Origin: Canna indica
Lineage: Eukaryota > Streptophyta > Magnoliopsida > Zingiberales > Cannaceae
Reading direction: 5' to 3'
Assembly (NCBI GenBank): GCA_034359265.1
Contig: CP136890.1
Span: forward strand, 37,759,001-37,823,000
DNA length: 64,000 nucleotides
In this document: positions 31,977 to 43,330 of the stretch, piece by piece
Layout: each line of letters opens with the position of its first letter
Numbering within the stretch: the stretch's first letter is position 1
Notes under the pieces: model-generated
What the model saw: only the letters and a program-made list of their open reading frames with translations
Database searches by the model: none
Told to the model about the DNA's origin: nothing
Program-made: the position numbers and the translations under genes

Positions 31977-32692
31977 TGTCACGGGCCAATTGTTTTGAGC
32001 GGAAGAACCCGTGCGGCACCCTTGCATCCCGTGCAAGGGATAAGCCTTAATCCCGAATCCGTCCCGAATTGGGCTTCCCGACTTAACATCGCGGGGCATA
32101 TGTTGGACCACGTGCCAACCTCGCGCTCCATGTCCGCGCCCCCAAAAGACCATGTTGGCCGAATGGTTTTTGAAGGCATAAAGCAAAAATAACATTACAG
32201 GACTATGGACGCAAGAAAACATAAAACCGGGTGTAGGACGAGCTCCGCAATTGTCTTGGGCGAAGAACGACATGTCGCATGCCCATATGGGCCACTCATT
32301 CGTCTCCGCCCAAGGCAACCGCTTTGTTTGCCAACGCTCTCCTACATTATACATGAGACCCCTAACCCCCATGTGCCACCCCCAAGGTTCCTCAAAGCAC
32401 GAGGAGCATGACAAAATTTGGGCCACCCGACGGGGTGATTTTCCGTGGCCACGGCCATGACGAAATGAACACAAGGTTTTCCGCTTAGCCGTGACGGATG
32501 AACCAAATGTCGAATGACCCCAACATGCATACAACTCGTACCACGGACCCATGGGGATTGCACAAGAGGTTTTACAAGTACGAACTAGAAATAAAGGCAA
32601 AATTACATGGACGCGAAAACATATTTAGAAATATGTAGGGAACATTCCGTCATGATTCGTCGTCGCTCGGGCGCATCGAAAAGTCCCTAACA
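31977..32692 (-). repeat. 5' LTR of the non-autonomous element
   Basis: 716 bp, TG...CA, next to the primer binding site. Confidence 0.92.
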
Positions 32693-33144
32693 ATAGGGTG
32701 ACAACGACTTAAGAATTTCCGGCGACGGCGCGAATTTTGGATCGATCCAAGCCCCAAGCCCCTCCTTGCTCCTTCTTTTCTTTCTCCCTTGCTGCCTTGT
32801 GCGACTCAATGGTTGAGTCGCACGGCTGCCATATGGGGGTTTATCCCCTCAACCATCTTTCCAAAGATGGTTTCAAGGCTCACTTAAGTCATACTCGGAA
32901 CTCGACTAAACCCGAACTCGAATCAGGTACCGACCCAACCCATAACATGACTCGAGTTAACTTAATCTAAGGTATGATTTTATAAAAGGAAAGTTAATTA
33001 TCCAAATAGTCTTCATGATTCATTAGCCGAGTCGTACCTTTTCACTCGAGGCGATCCTGAGGCTCGACTCGACTACCCCCGGGTCCAACGCGCTGCACCA
33101 AAACAAATTTTTATATTAGGAAACTTTTTTTTTCGGGTCTTACA

Positions 33145-34034
33145 TGAATTCTGTTGACTAATAGTTTGGTCAGGATCCTATAACTTAGGTTGCACAAGAC
33201 AATTGGCCTGAAGTCACGCACTAAGGACGGACTGCTAGTTTTAGGGATGAAGGTTAATAGGATTTTGTTCCATTCAACAGGAAGAAAGCCAGAGTTAAAG
33301 AACATATCAAGGCATTTCGAAAATGATTCAGAGATGATGCCCCAATAGTATTTATAGAATTCTACCATGAAATCGTCTACCCCTGGGCGTTTGCCATTAG
33401 GCAGAGCCCTAATGACCCCCCACACCTCAAGAGGCGAAAATGGTTGAACAAAGCTCTCACTGCATGCAATAGAGACAGACGAAACATGCAAAGCCATAGA
33501 AATATCGATAAAGGCAGCAGAGGCATTACTAGACCATAGCAATTTATAAAAATTGAAAAAAATATTTAAAATGGCCACATCATCCGAAATGGCCACACCA
33601 TCAGAGATCACTAGCGAACCAACCCTGTTAACCCTTCTTCTGAAGGAAACTACCCGGTGGAAAAAAATAAAATTTTGATTTCCATCAGAGATCCATTGTT
33701 GCTTGGATTTTGCCCACCACTTCAAGCTGATCTGCCTATGCAAGGCCGCAGCCTTGTTATACAACATCTTTAATTCACATTCATCAAATACACACAGAGC
33801 AGACACCGCATCAGACATATCAAAAGAAGAAATTTTACACATAGTGTCCTCCAGGGACTTCTCCAAGACACCCAAACAGTTAAAATTCCAACTTGATAAC
33901 GCAAATCTAGTAAATCTAAGACCAGTGCCAAAACTTGAATGGGGAGCTAAATTAAAAGGAACCTCATGCCAAGCTTGAGAAATCACCTCGGAAGATTCGG
34001 GGTATTCAACCCAAAAGTTTTGAAAACGAAACAA
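33145..34034 (-). pseudogene. LINE B, reverse transcriptase N-terminal part
   Basis: 307 codons reading from the EN-RT linker (QISLKWWAKSKQQWISDGNQ) through GVIRALPNGKRPGVDDFMVE to TFIPKTSSPSLVRDFRPIVL and LTKLLVNRIH. There it meets the gypsy LTR at 33144. These are the first motifs of plant LINE RT. The catalytic motifs lie in the 3' segment at 22130-24437, with a stretch lost between. Confidence 0.88.
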
Positions 34035-34040
34035 GCGATT

Positions 34041-34840
34041 TCAACGAACAACATTAGAACAGGAAAATAGTAGGGGGCAATGGTCAGAAACCCCCCTATT
34101 TAAATGTTTTACCGAAGCATCATCGAAAAAATGCAACCATGCGGCATTACAAAAGAACCGATCAAGCCTAATCTGAATACGCCTGCTACCCTGGCGATTG
34201 TTACACCAGGTATAGGGGGGACCCGAAAACCCTAAATCAACCAGACCCAAATCATGGACGAACTCCCCAAAAGCAAGAACCGATCGAGAAAGCCTAAAAG
34301 GGAGCCCCGCCTTTTTTATCATCCTCAACCAAAGAACAATTAAAATCCCCAGCGATAACCCAAGGATACTATGAAAAATCGAATGACGCAAAACTACGAA
34401 AAAACTCAAGACGAAGACTCGGATGAGTACTCGTGTACACATTAGAAAAGAGAAATGGTTCACACTTCTCAAATTGCAAAACAACTGCGATATACTAAGG
34501 AGCGACAGAGAGAACATTAGCATTAATGCAAACCAAGTTCCAAGCCACGAGCAAATCACCCGAAGCCCCAGCAGAGGCATGAGCAACCCCCTGCCAGGAT
34601 CAGCCAAAGGATGAGATGAGCTGTTCAGCCCTAGGCACATCAACATGCATCTCCTGAAGGACAATAAAATGTACCGATGAGAATTTAATCAAGTGAAAAG
34701 TAGATCCCTTACCTCGCGGCGCCAAGCGCCCCTGACATTCCATGAGATCGCGATCATTTGGGAACAAGGGCAAGGGACAACTTAGTGACAGCCTGAATAC
34801 CATCAGGAGGAGGGTTGAACGTGAACTCAGCATCAGCCGC
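34041..34840 (-). pseudogene. LINE B, endonuclease
   Basis: L1-type endonuclease in two frames. The N-terminal part, up to 34833, includes IVLQEMHVDVPRAEQLISSF; the catalytic-type Glu is in QEMHVD. Later come AGDFN (near 34350), DLGFSGPPYTWCNNRQ, RLDRFFCNAAWLHFF and the SDHCPLLFS ending. Frameshifts at about 34600 and 34380 interrupt it. Confidence 0.84.
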
Positions 34841-36900
34841 CCTTTGGCGCTTGGAACCTTTCAGCACCAAGGGAGGAGAAGAAGAAGGTGGCTTAGGAGC
34901 CCGGCTATTACGCCGAGGGGGGCGAGCACCCTGCTTAGATGACATCTCCTGAGGGCGGGGAGCCGAGAAGGAAAACCCAAGCTCCAGAGAAATCTGCTCT
35001 AAGGAGCGAGGAGGAGGGATAGTGGAAGACGGGAGACGAGAGCTTACACTCTGAGACAAAGCAGAAGAAAGAGGAATAGAAGAAGAGGAAGCCAGTTGGG
35101 AAGAGCTGGAAGCAGCATGGGGAGTAATGGAAGGGACTCGAGGGGGCAGGGGCAGTAATGGCCCCGGGTCCACGAGTTGACCCTCAGGCGACGAAGAGAC
35201 CCCAAGGGCAGGCATGGAGGGGGGGACGAGGAGCGCGAGGTGCTTCGGGACCAACCACATCGCCTCGGGGAGCCCACACCACCGAAGTTGATAGACCAGC
35301 GTGGCCAGGAGGCGTGCCACGGGATCTCGAAGGGACAGGGTTGATAAAGCTATCGTCTTTGCCGATACGGCTTTGACCCAAGCCAGAATCCGCAAAGGAC
35401 GGCGCAGAGATACGGGTCAGCGGGCGATCCGATCAAGACGCGGCGAGGGGGGGTGAGCTCACCCTCCTTACGTACAGCCAACCCACCATGTCCCACGTGA
35501 GCAGCGCATGCCATCGGGCGCCCACGCCGAACGGGTGGGGCCTCAGTGTACGAGGCATGAGCGTCCGCACGACGACCACGGCCAGGCCGCCGACGCGAGA
35601 CCAAAACCCACGCGCCCAACGCCGGAACATGATCGGGATCAGCCACCGGAGCGCCCGAAAGCCCACCACCAGCCAAATTTAAATCCGAAATTCTCGAAGC
35701 CACATCATCAACGGAAACATCCGACGGGGAAACATCAACTGGAAAAGAACCAGCTCGGGAAACACCAACTAGAGGAGAACCCGAAACACCAACAGGAGGA
35801 GAAGCCGTAACACCAACCGAAGAAGAAATTGAAATACCCTCAAGACCCGAACGATTCAAAACCGATGAGGAACCAGGAGTAGTCGAAGAGGAGACCACAC
35901 CCTTTTTGGGACATTCGAATTCACAGTGACCAATCAGGCCACAGGCAAAACAAACAATCGGGAGGTTCTCATACGATAAGGGCTGGAAGAATTCCTTCTC
36001 AGGTTCTCCCACCCACAAACCATTACGCAGCGGACGGCTCAAATCCATTTCAATACACACCCGCACATAACAGCCACGAAAAAACTCAAAAGATCGCTGA
36101 TCCACCGGAATCACCTTACCCAAAGCCAGCGACAACATAGAGATCGATTCAACATTCCAAAACTCAAGAGGGAGATTGAGGAACCTCACCCACATAGGGG
36201 CGGATGAAAATTTTTCACACCAGGGGCGAAAGCATGGCCTCCAAGGAACAAGACGAAGAGCCGCGCCCCGCAGAAAATAGGGACCACCAGATAAAACTTC
36301 CTGTGAAGAAACGAAATCACGAAATCGGAAAACGAAGAATCCTTAAGATCCAAAATCGAGTCATAGCCCGAAACATTCCAAGTTCGTTTCGTCCAAGTCG
36401 AAACAACGGATAACGGAAGGACCTAACCCAAAAAATTGCCAATAAGACAAGGTTCACTCCAGGAGCGCATTTGCTCCGGGGAGAAGTGGACAAAATCCGA
36501 AAAAACCGAGTGAATGCCCCGAAGAGTAGAATGGGAACTTATCTTCGTCGCCGAAGCATCATCCCCACAGAGGATCTCAACCTAGGAGGGGCCACTGGAG
36601 GTTGCGGGGGCCTTAGAAGTCGATCGCGAACGCTGATCAAGGGACGGGCGTGCCCCACGCGCGGAAGATGGAGGGTGCGAGGAGTGCACAACAAAAGAAG
36701 GACACGAACGACGCCCCGAAGCAAAAGAGCGGCCCCGCAAAGGATCATCCATCATCTCATGATTCAGATCAGGAGGAGCAAGAGGGACAAGGGGGTTCAA
36801 GGGAGGGTGGAGGAGCGGAGGAGTCACGCGACGTACTCTTCCAACCGCCAGGACGCGGCAGCCTACTATTCGAAAGCAAAGGAGTAGGAAAAGGATCAAA
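34754..36900 (-). pseudogene. LINE B, ORF1
   Basis: 35350-36195 encodes MWVRFLNLPLEFWNVESISM, GEPEKEFFQPLSYENLPIVC and the CCHC knuckle CFACGLIGHCEFEC, homologous to LINE A ORF1. A Ser/Gly/Val-rich repeat region follows (VGVSGSPLVGVSRAGS), then a proline-rich C-terminal part at 34754-35395. N-terminal fragments, Pro/Ser/Arg-rich, are spread over about 36550-36900. The ORF1 frame is broken at about 36200 and 35370. The 5' end of LINE B lies near 36900-36950. Confidence 0.8.
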
Positions 36901-36949
36901 TCTAGCAGCCAATTCATGCATGTGTACGTTTAGTTCCTTTAGTTTAATT

Positions 36950-37560
36950 ATGTATGACATGACTGATTCATAATTAACAAAGGACAAAAAGTATGTGTGC
37001 CGTAACGTCGAGCTCATAGTTAAGCTAAAAAAGTAGCTAAATTCTCTTGGCTCTAATGAAGACACGTATAGATGAAACAAATTGAATTATACATGTAAGG
37101 GAAATTCTTATGTTTTATAAGTTATATTTTATGTTTAATAATAGAGGTTTTACTAAAAAATATTCAGTGTTTAACAAAATTATCAAATTTATACATAACC
37201 TATATTTTAATCCTTTGTAATCTTATATTTTAAATTTATATTAATTTAAATACAATCGTCATATTTTTATTGTACCTTTTGTTAAAGCAACGATATAACA
37301 TATAATATCAGAATTTTTAAAAGCTTATACATTAATAAAATTTTAAAATAAATATAAAAATGATAATTGTCCAACACTTTGAATGGTGTATGCAAACTCA
37401 TGATTAATGAGATAACATGTACGTGTAAATTGATATGTGCTCGTGTATGATATGATTAAGGAGATAACATGTACGTGTAAATAAAAAAATATAAATTTTA
37501 ATAACTAAATTTAAAAAATCAACAAATATTAAAAATTAAAAAAAATGTGAAAGATAAATC
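36950..37560. other. AT-rich intergenic stretch
   Basis: No gene seen. It contains a local near-repeat around GATTAAGGAGATAACATGTACGTGTAAAT (two close copies at about 37402 and 37454). Confidence 0.5.
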
Positions 37561-37569
37561 CAACTATTT

Positions 37570-38115
37570 GTATCGGGCCGGAGTTATCAGTCGACCTAAT
37601 CCGACCCGAACAAAAATCCCCGACCTGACCCGATCATAAAAGTTTGGGCTAGGGGTCCCAAGCCCGACATGACATGAATAATAAACGGGCCGGGCCGACC
37701 TGGTCCATTAGCATGATAATAAAAATTTGATATCGGGCTATCGGCCGAACAGTGCTATCGAACCCAAATCGGGCTATCGGAACCAAACTATCGGGTCCAA
37801 ATCGTGCAATCAGACCGAATTTAGGCTTGAATCATGCTATTTGGACTAAATTGAACTATCATAACAGGACTATCGGACCATCGGAACATCGAAACATCGG
37901 GCCATCAGGCCATCGGGCTCGATAGCGCGCTCGTTATTTCGATGATGAATAAAAATTCTTATCAGGCTATCGGATTGGGCCTACATTGCCTGGCTCTGAT
38001 CCAATCCGATATTTGTTCGAACTTTATTGGGCTAGCCCGATAATGACCTGAGCACAGTAAAAATTGACCCGAACCCGATTTTATTGTGTTGGGTCGTGTC
38101 GAGCCAAAAATTGCT
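37570..38115. repeat. Degenerate repeat rich in TCGGGC/GCCCGA motifs
   Basis: Many short copies of ATCGGGCTATCGG, CATCGGGCC and related CCCGA-rich words form a diverged, locally inverted structure. It could be the end region of a non-autonomous DNA transposon, but no border was found. Confidence 0.4.
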
Positions 38116-40049
38116 CATTGTAGTCAAAGATAAATGTGCAAGTGAAATAATTAAAAAAATAAGAGAATTTTTTTGATTTGGTGAAAGATAAAATGATATT
38201 TTTAATGATATTAAAATATTTTAAATTTATTATCCCTCCTCATTTCACTATTTTGGTGGAATAAAAATTTGAGAAGTTTGATGAAATTTGGAGTTGTTAA
38301 AAACCCATCCTAATCGCTCCCCATCCCTTTAAAATTTAAAATCAAATACGATATAATTAATCATTTCCTTTTTCATTCCTTTTTTATTCTACCATCTTGA
38401 TAAAATTTATTTTAGAAATTTGACAAATAGGTGCTTATTTTTTGCCAATTTCCACATTTATTTCCGTGTAAGAGCAGTGCTGTTGTAGTGTTTATGTACT
38501 GGCACCGACGTCTTATTTCTGATGTCTTATCTAATTTGATACTGACGCTATCTCTTTATACTTTAATTCATTTGTATTTAAAAAACAACTAATTCCAAAT
38601 TTCGGCATACTTCATTCGTTATTTTTTTTATAACTAAAATTGGGGTCGATTTTAAATTAACATTTTCTACTGTAAGTTAAAAAATAATTTACATACTAAA
38701 TATAAATAATTTGGACAATTGGATGTTTTTGAAATAAAAACACTAAATAATAGTAAGTTTTCCCCGCGTATATATATATGAGAATTAAAAATGAAGGTTT
38801 ATTAAGGGCCACAAGGGAGCGAGGAATTAAGAGGAGACGTGATGATTGGGGAAATCTGAGCAATTTATTGGCTGCATTGCCTCTTCCGTACAGTGGTGGG
38901 CGAAATGAGGAGCTCAAATTGGGCAACCTGTGCTTGTTTTATCGCTACAAAGCTAAATTCGGTTTTTAGCAAGTTGCAGAAAAACCACCAGCCACGTCCA
39001 CCTTTGTGCTAGTTTCGGAGAACACCAAAGATGACTTGACTTGAGCAATTATCACCGCAGTTTAAAATTTAATTATAGACATATATTCACATTTATATTT
39101 TCAAGGAATTGGATTATTAGTAAATTTAATTAAGTAGTTAGGGGATATTTTCTTCGTACGATAAAAATAAATAAGATTGAAAATAAATTTATATCCATTA
39201 TTTATTTATTGCATGAATTAAAAAAATATAAATTTAATATTCTATCGAGTGTATATCAAATTAAAAAAAAATATCTCATACTCTATAATTTGATATTATA
39301 TCATATTTAATTCTATCAACTAAAATAAATAAATCATCTTAGACAATTATCTCCAACTATTCATTATATCTTCAAGTAGGCCAAATATATAATACCTATA
39401 AAGTACACTTTCATTCGGTACTTGATTAATTTAATTATGGCGGGCTGGGCTCAATATAGCCTCAATAGTATTTCATTCATTCATTATTATTGTTATGATT
39501 GTATTGTTCGTTGTCGGCAGAAATACCCAAATTGTAATGTTTTAATTATTTGAAATCGATCCTCGATTTTAACTTTTTCTGACACAATTATTTGTAGAGT
39601 CAAATATCTAAGTACGAAAATATACTACCATTAATTAATATATTTTCAATTATCTAAGTCATCTCTTATTTATTTAATTTGACAACAACATTATATAATT
39701 AAGCCTCGATCTCATGCCACATGAGTCGACTATTATTTATTCAATTTGAATTTATTAAAATTTTGAGTAACTTAAATAATCGTCAATCATAATATATATA
39801 ATTTGTTCATGTGTTATAATACAGTAACCTATTGAAATATCTCGATTTAGTTCCACATCAAATGTATATTAGATGTTGTGTTGGGGTTTATAACATTTGA
39901 CGAGTGTATCACTATCAATTTCCACTTAAGACCAATTATTTGAATCTATAAAGTTGATGGATAAATATTTCATCAAATGGATCATAACAAATTGAATCTA
40001 GTCGTAGACATAATGAAAAAAATTATGTGAGAAAGAATTGTCTGAAGAT
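38116..40049. other. AT-rich intergenic stretch
   Basis: No convincing gene. 38790-39060 is less AT-rich but shows no recognisable product. 39140-39350 resembles the MITE-like family at 9570-10420 (TAAGATTGAAAATAAATTT ... ATTTAATTCTATC) and may be a decayed copy. Confidence 0.4.
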
Positions 40050-41336
40050 AAGATTTTATTTTTATTTTTTTGAACGAAAGAAAACTTATATTCAATTCAA
40101 GAATGATAAAAGTGAGTACAAGGGAGAGGAGAGAAAAACGTGGATAAAAAATAAAAACAGAAAGCAACAAAATAAAGAACAACACGTGTCGGAAGACACA
40201 CAAGGCATAAATTAAGGCAGCATCAAGACAAGAGTGATAGATTCCGCGGCGAGTTTAGAGAAAGATCTAGAGGCATTGTTGAAGATCCTTAGGTTCCGTT
40301 TATGCCAAATCCTGAAACGTCAAATCATAATCAAGCAAAAATACTTCTGGGACGCAAGTGTACCGCTTGAAGAGAGTACCTTCCAAGGTTTAAAGTCAAG
40401 CGGGTCCGACACTAAATGGAGGAGCCTGATGAGCAACGACCAACCTCTTCGAGTGTAAAGACAGTTATTGAATAGATGTAGGTGTGAGTAACAGAATCCA
40501 AGTGAAAGCCCAGTGCTCAAGTGAAAGCAACATAGTAAAAAACTAAAGTAACGGATGCTAGCCTTGTTTTCTTTGCTAAAAAAAAAAGGTCATCCACAAA
40601 AAGAATGTGAGTAATACCTCCCATGATCTTCTAGTCTAGCGCCCCTGTCACTAAACCAAGTGCGGCCGCCCTAGTGATAAGACGTGAGAGAGTGTTGGTA
40701 ACCAGGTTGAAAAGCATGGGAGAAATGAGATTACCCTGCCTCGAATCTCTCTTGTGTCTAAAGGCCCTGCCTTCCATACATTGGTGATAAGAGAAAATTC
40801 AACCGTTTGGAGAAGGTTCTGAATCCAAAAAATCCATCCGGCCGGAAAACCTTTGGCCTCAAGCAGCTACAATATAAAACTCCAGTTAATAGAATCAAAT
40901 GCTTTCTCTCAAAATCTATTTTAATCAAACAAACGTCCCGATTGACCTTGCGACACCCCCAAATAGTTTCTGCCGCGATCATTAAGCAGCAAGAGTACTG
41001 CAACCTCCAATAAAAGCCCCATGCTAATTGCAAGGCGATTGGCTAATAGCTTAGAGAAGATTTTAATAATACTGTTCTCAAGGCTGATAGGTTTGAATCG
41101 ATCACCGAGTTTGCTCCTTGCACTTTGGGAATGTGAACAATAGAAGCCTTATTAATTTTGGACAGAGCTGTTGGAGAAGCTTGAAGCTCAAGAAGGATGT
41201 CAAGGACTTGCTCTCCAATGTGGAGCCAAAATTTCTTGTAGAATTTCATGTTCAACACATCAGGACTCGACGCCTTGAGATTCTTAGTGTTTTTAACAAC
41301 CTCGAACACGCAAAGTGAACGATGAGTCCAAGCCAC
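40050..41336 (-). pseudogene. LINE C, 3' part (reverse transcriptase remnant and C terminus)
   Basis: The minus-strand A-rich end lies at about 40055-40070. Near 40210-40320 it reads FRIWHKRNLRIFNNASRSFS, the typical C-terminal region of plant LINE ORF2, followed by a stop. RT fragments lie at 40660-41330: KFWLHIGEQVLDILLE, SKINKASIVHIPKV. Many stops and frameshifts. The family differs from LINEs A and B. Confidence 0.75.
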
Positions 41337-42600
41337 TTAAAGGCCCGAGGTGACCATTTGACATCAAGCACAAGTGAGATCTCGCACCCAAGGAGACCCA
41401 CATAGAAATCTCGGAAAGCAGAAGCAATCCCCTCACAGTCGGATGTAACAATTCCATTACTTTGAATGGAAGCCATCCAATTGCTTTTCCTTCGAAATGA
41501 GGCACAAAGCTGAAAATTAATAGCGTGTTCCTATCTCCTTCTTGCAACCATCTCTTTTTCGCTCTCTGACTCCAATAAGCACTAGTATCATTATAGAAAC
41601 GATCGAGAGCCCCTTTAAGATTCTTGAATTCATCCATTTCCAGATCTGTGATAGTAGTAATGTCAACCTTAATACCCAAGGCTTTTAGACGATCTTCCAT
41701 ACCTTTCATATGTTTGTTGCAACTTGTTCGCCTAAGCTTGTCCTAGTCCAAAATAGTGCATTTGAGGGGCTTCCAAAGGGATAGCCACTTTTGTAGTGGG
41801 CTAGAAGGGAATCTGACACCTAAATGTGTGCTAACGAGACCAGCTTTAATAATGTCAAAAAATTGCTCTAAAGGGAACCAACAATTCTCGATTCTGAAAG
41901 GCCTTTGAAGTTGCTTGGTTCTAGAAGTCAATTGCCAGATCAGAGGATTGTGGTCAGAAAATTTCCTTTCTCCCGTAAAGGCCAGAGATAAAGGGAAGAC
42001 AAGTGCCATTTGGTCATTAGTGAGGATCCTATCTAACTTAGCTAGAGCTGGGGGATTCTCATTGTTGGTCCAGGTAACAGGACTACCAGAAATAGGTAGA
42101 TATAGAATTCCCAAATCCACAATGAGCCTAGAAAACCTCATCGAATCAACTGTGTTCTAGATGATTTGACGAATTTCTTGGATAAAAAGTGTGCATCGTG
42201 CACGACAAGGTGGGCCATACACCTCCACAGCCAGGTGAGAGAAATATGATAATAAGTGCTTTAGGTACAACTGTATCGACCATTCACCAATGACACAATT
42301 CGTATAAATTTAGATATAAGGGTCCCACACAGCAATCAGACCCCCCGAAAGACCAGACGCATCAATAGATCGAAAGTTATCATCAAAATGGAAACCTGAC
42401 AATTGTTTGATATTTTTCCTTGAGCAAACATTCAACTTAGTTTCAGATAAAAAGATGACACTACATTTTGTCTCCCTAATAATCTGCTCCACCATATATT
42501 TTTTCGAGAGTCTACATAGACCTCTAACATTCTAAATAAGGGTACAAAATTTGTGAAACATATTGGGAAAATAATACGCATGCAACCACAAAAGGGGGTG
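41293..42600 (-). pseudogene. LINE C, endonuclease and linker
   Basis: Minus-strand reading: ETKCSVIFLSETKLNVCSRK (endonuclease ETK-type motif, 42310-42495), GGLIAVWDPYI, then FSRLIVDLGILYLPISGSPV, TWTNNENPPALAKLDRIL and KFSDHNPLIWQL (41743-42141). The linker with YWSQRAKKRWLQEGDRNTLL is at 41293-41709. Frames are interrupted several times. Confidence 0.82.
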
Positions 42601-42612
42601 GAACCGCATTGA

Positions 42613-43326
42613 TTATGCGGAAACAGCACCCAGGGCCCTGATGACCTTCTCTTGGCTCAAAGCGCATTCAAAGCTCAAAGCGTTAATATCCTCAAACATA
42701 GCAGTATTAAGATTTGCTTCCATATTGATAAAAAATGATCCCAAGCTAGTGTTGGGGGATGCAGATGAAGTCGAGATAGTATCCGCAAAACCCTCGTTCT
42801 TGGCCGTCTTCCTAAGAGAAGCACTCTGTAAAGAAGGCTGCTTGCTCTTGACCGACATACGAGAACTCCTACGAACCACTGTTGAAGCTTTATCTTTGTT
42901 AACCAGGCTAAATTTGTGGCCCAAATGATGACGGCCCGAATGAAGGCCCAAGACTGTAGCATGAAATAGGGGGGGGGGGGGCAGCCTCATCACCAAAGGC
43001 CCGTCCGTAGACATGACCACCAAGGCCGGGCTACACGGAACAACCCCAAAGGAGCCACCCCGAGGCCCACAACTGGGCTCTTGACGAGTTAATGCAGGCG
43101 ATGGAGGTGGGTAGGAGGACAGGGCAGACCCAGCTGACCTGGCAGTCGAAGACGCGAGGGTGACTCGAGAAGAAGAACGACGGTAAGAGGAGCACTGACT
43201 GCTTAGAGGACTTGGCTGATGACAAAACTCAAAAGTAGCAAACCTGGCGCCTGGGGCAACGACAAAAGATGCTACTCGGCCTAGGCTAGCTAGGCCTCCC
43301 CTCATGTGCCACCTTACACTCATCAT
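42613..43326 (-). pseudogene. LINE C, upstream Ser/Pro-rich ORF1-like segment
   Basis: 237 codons, basic and Ser-rich, just upstream of the LINE C endonuclease in the same orientation. It is probably the C-terminal part of ORF1 or the ORF1-ORF2 linker. No CCHC knuckle is visible. A G-run at 42968-42980 lies inside it. Confidence 0.45.
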
Positions 43327-43330
43327 TCGC

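Larger units (their letters stand above)
29491..32692 (-). mobile_element. Non-autonomous LTR retrotransposon filled with tandem repeats
   Basis: Two 716-bp LTRs (29491-30206 and 31977-32692) begin TGTCACGGGCC and end TCCCTAACA. I counted two differences (ctcGttc/ctcAttc near 29820/32306, and ttaCaaa/ttaGaaa near 30143/32629). The primer site TGGTATCAGAGC (about 31964-31975, minus strand) and the purine tract AAGTGGGGGAGGATG next to 30206 set the orientation. Flanks share ATAG. The 1.77-kb interior has no gag or pol and consists of several tandem arrays. It must have used proteins from another element. Confidence 0.9.
24437..33144 (-). mobile_element. 5' half of a Tekay-like Ty3/gypsy element, inserted in LINE B
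   Basis: The order on the minus strand is LTR (33144 to 27396, split by another element), primer site (27380-27391, TGGTATCAAAGC), gag, protease, reverse transcriptase, then an abrupt end at 24437. The LTR starts TGTAAGACCCG and ends GGGGTGTTACA, the ends usual for Tekay/Del elements. RNase H, integrase and the 3' LTR are absent, so the 3' half was deleted together with a piece of LINE B. No target-site duplication can be tested because one end is lost. Confidence 0.85.
27396..33144 (-). repeat. 5' LTR of the gypsy element (interrupted at 29491-32692)
   Basis: The plus-strand edges are TGTAACACCCCGACTG (27396) and CGGGTCTTACA (33144). Without the inserted element the LTR is about 2.55 kb. 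It contains a (TA)n run at 28301-28314 and no coding sequence. Confidence 0.78.

Noticed and set aside
38696..38969. Short ORFs on both strands near 38.8 kb
   Set aside because: No family resemblance on either strand and no supporting signals.
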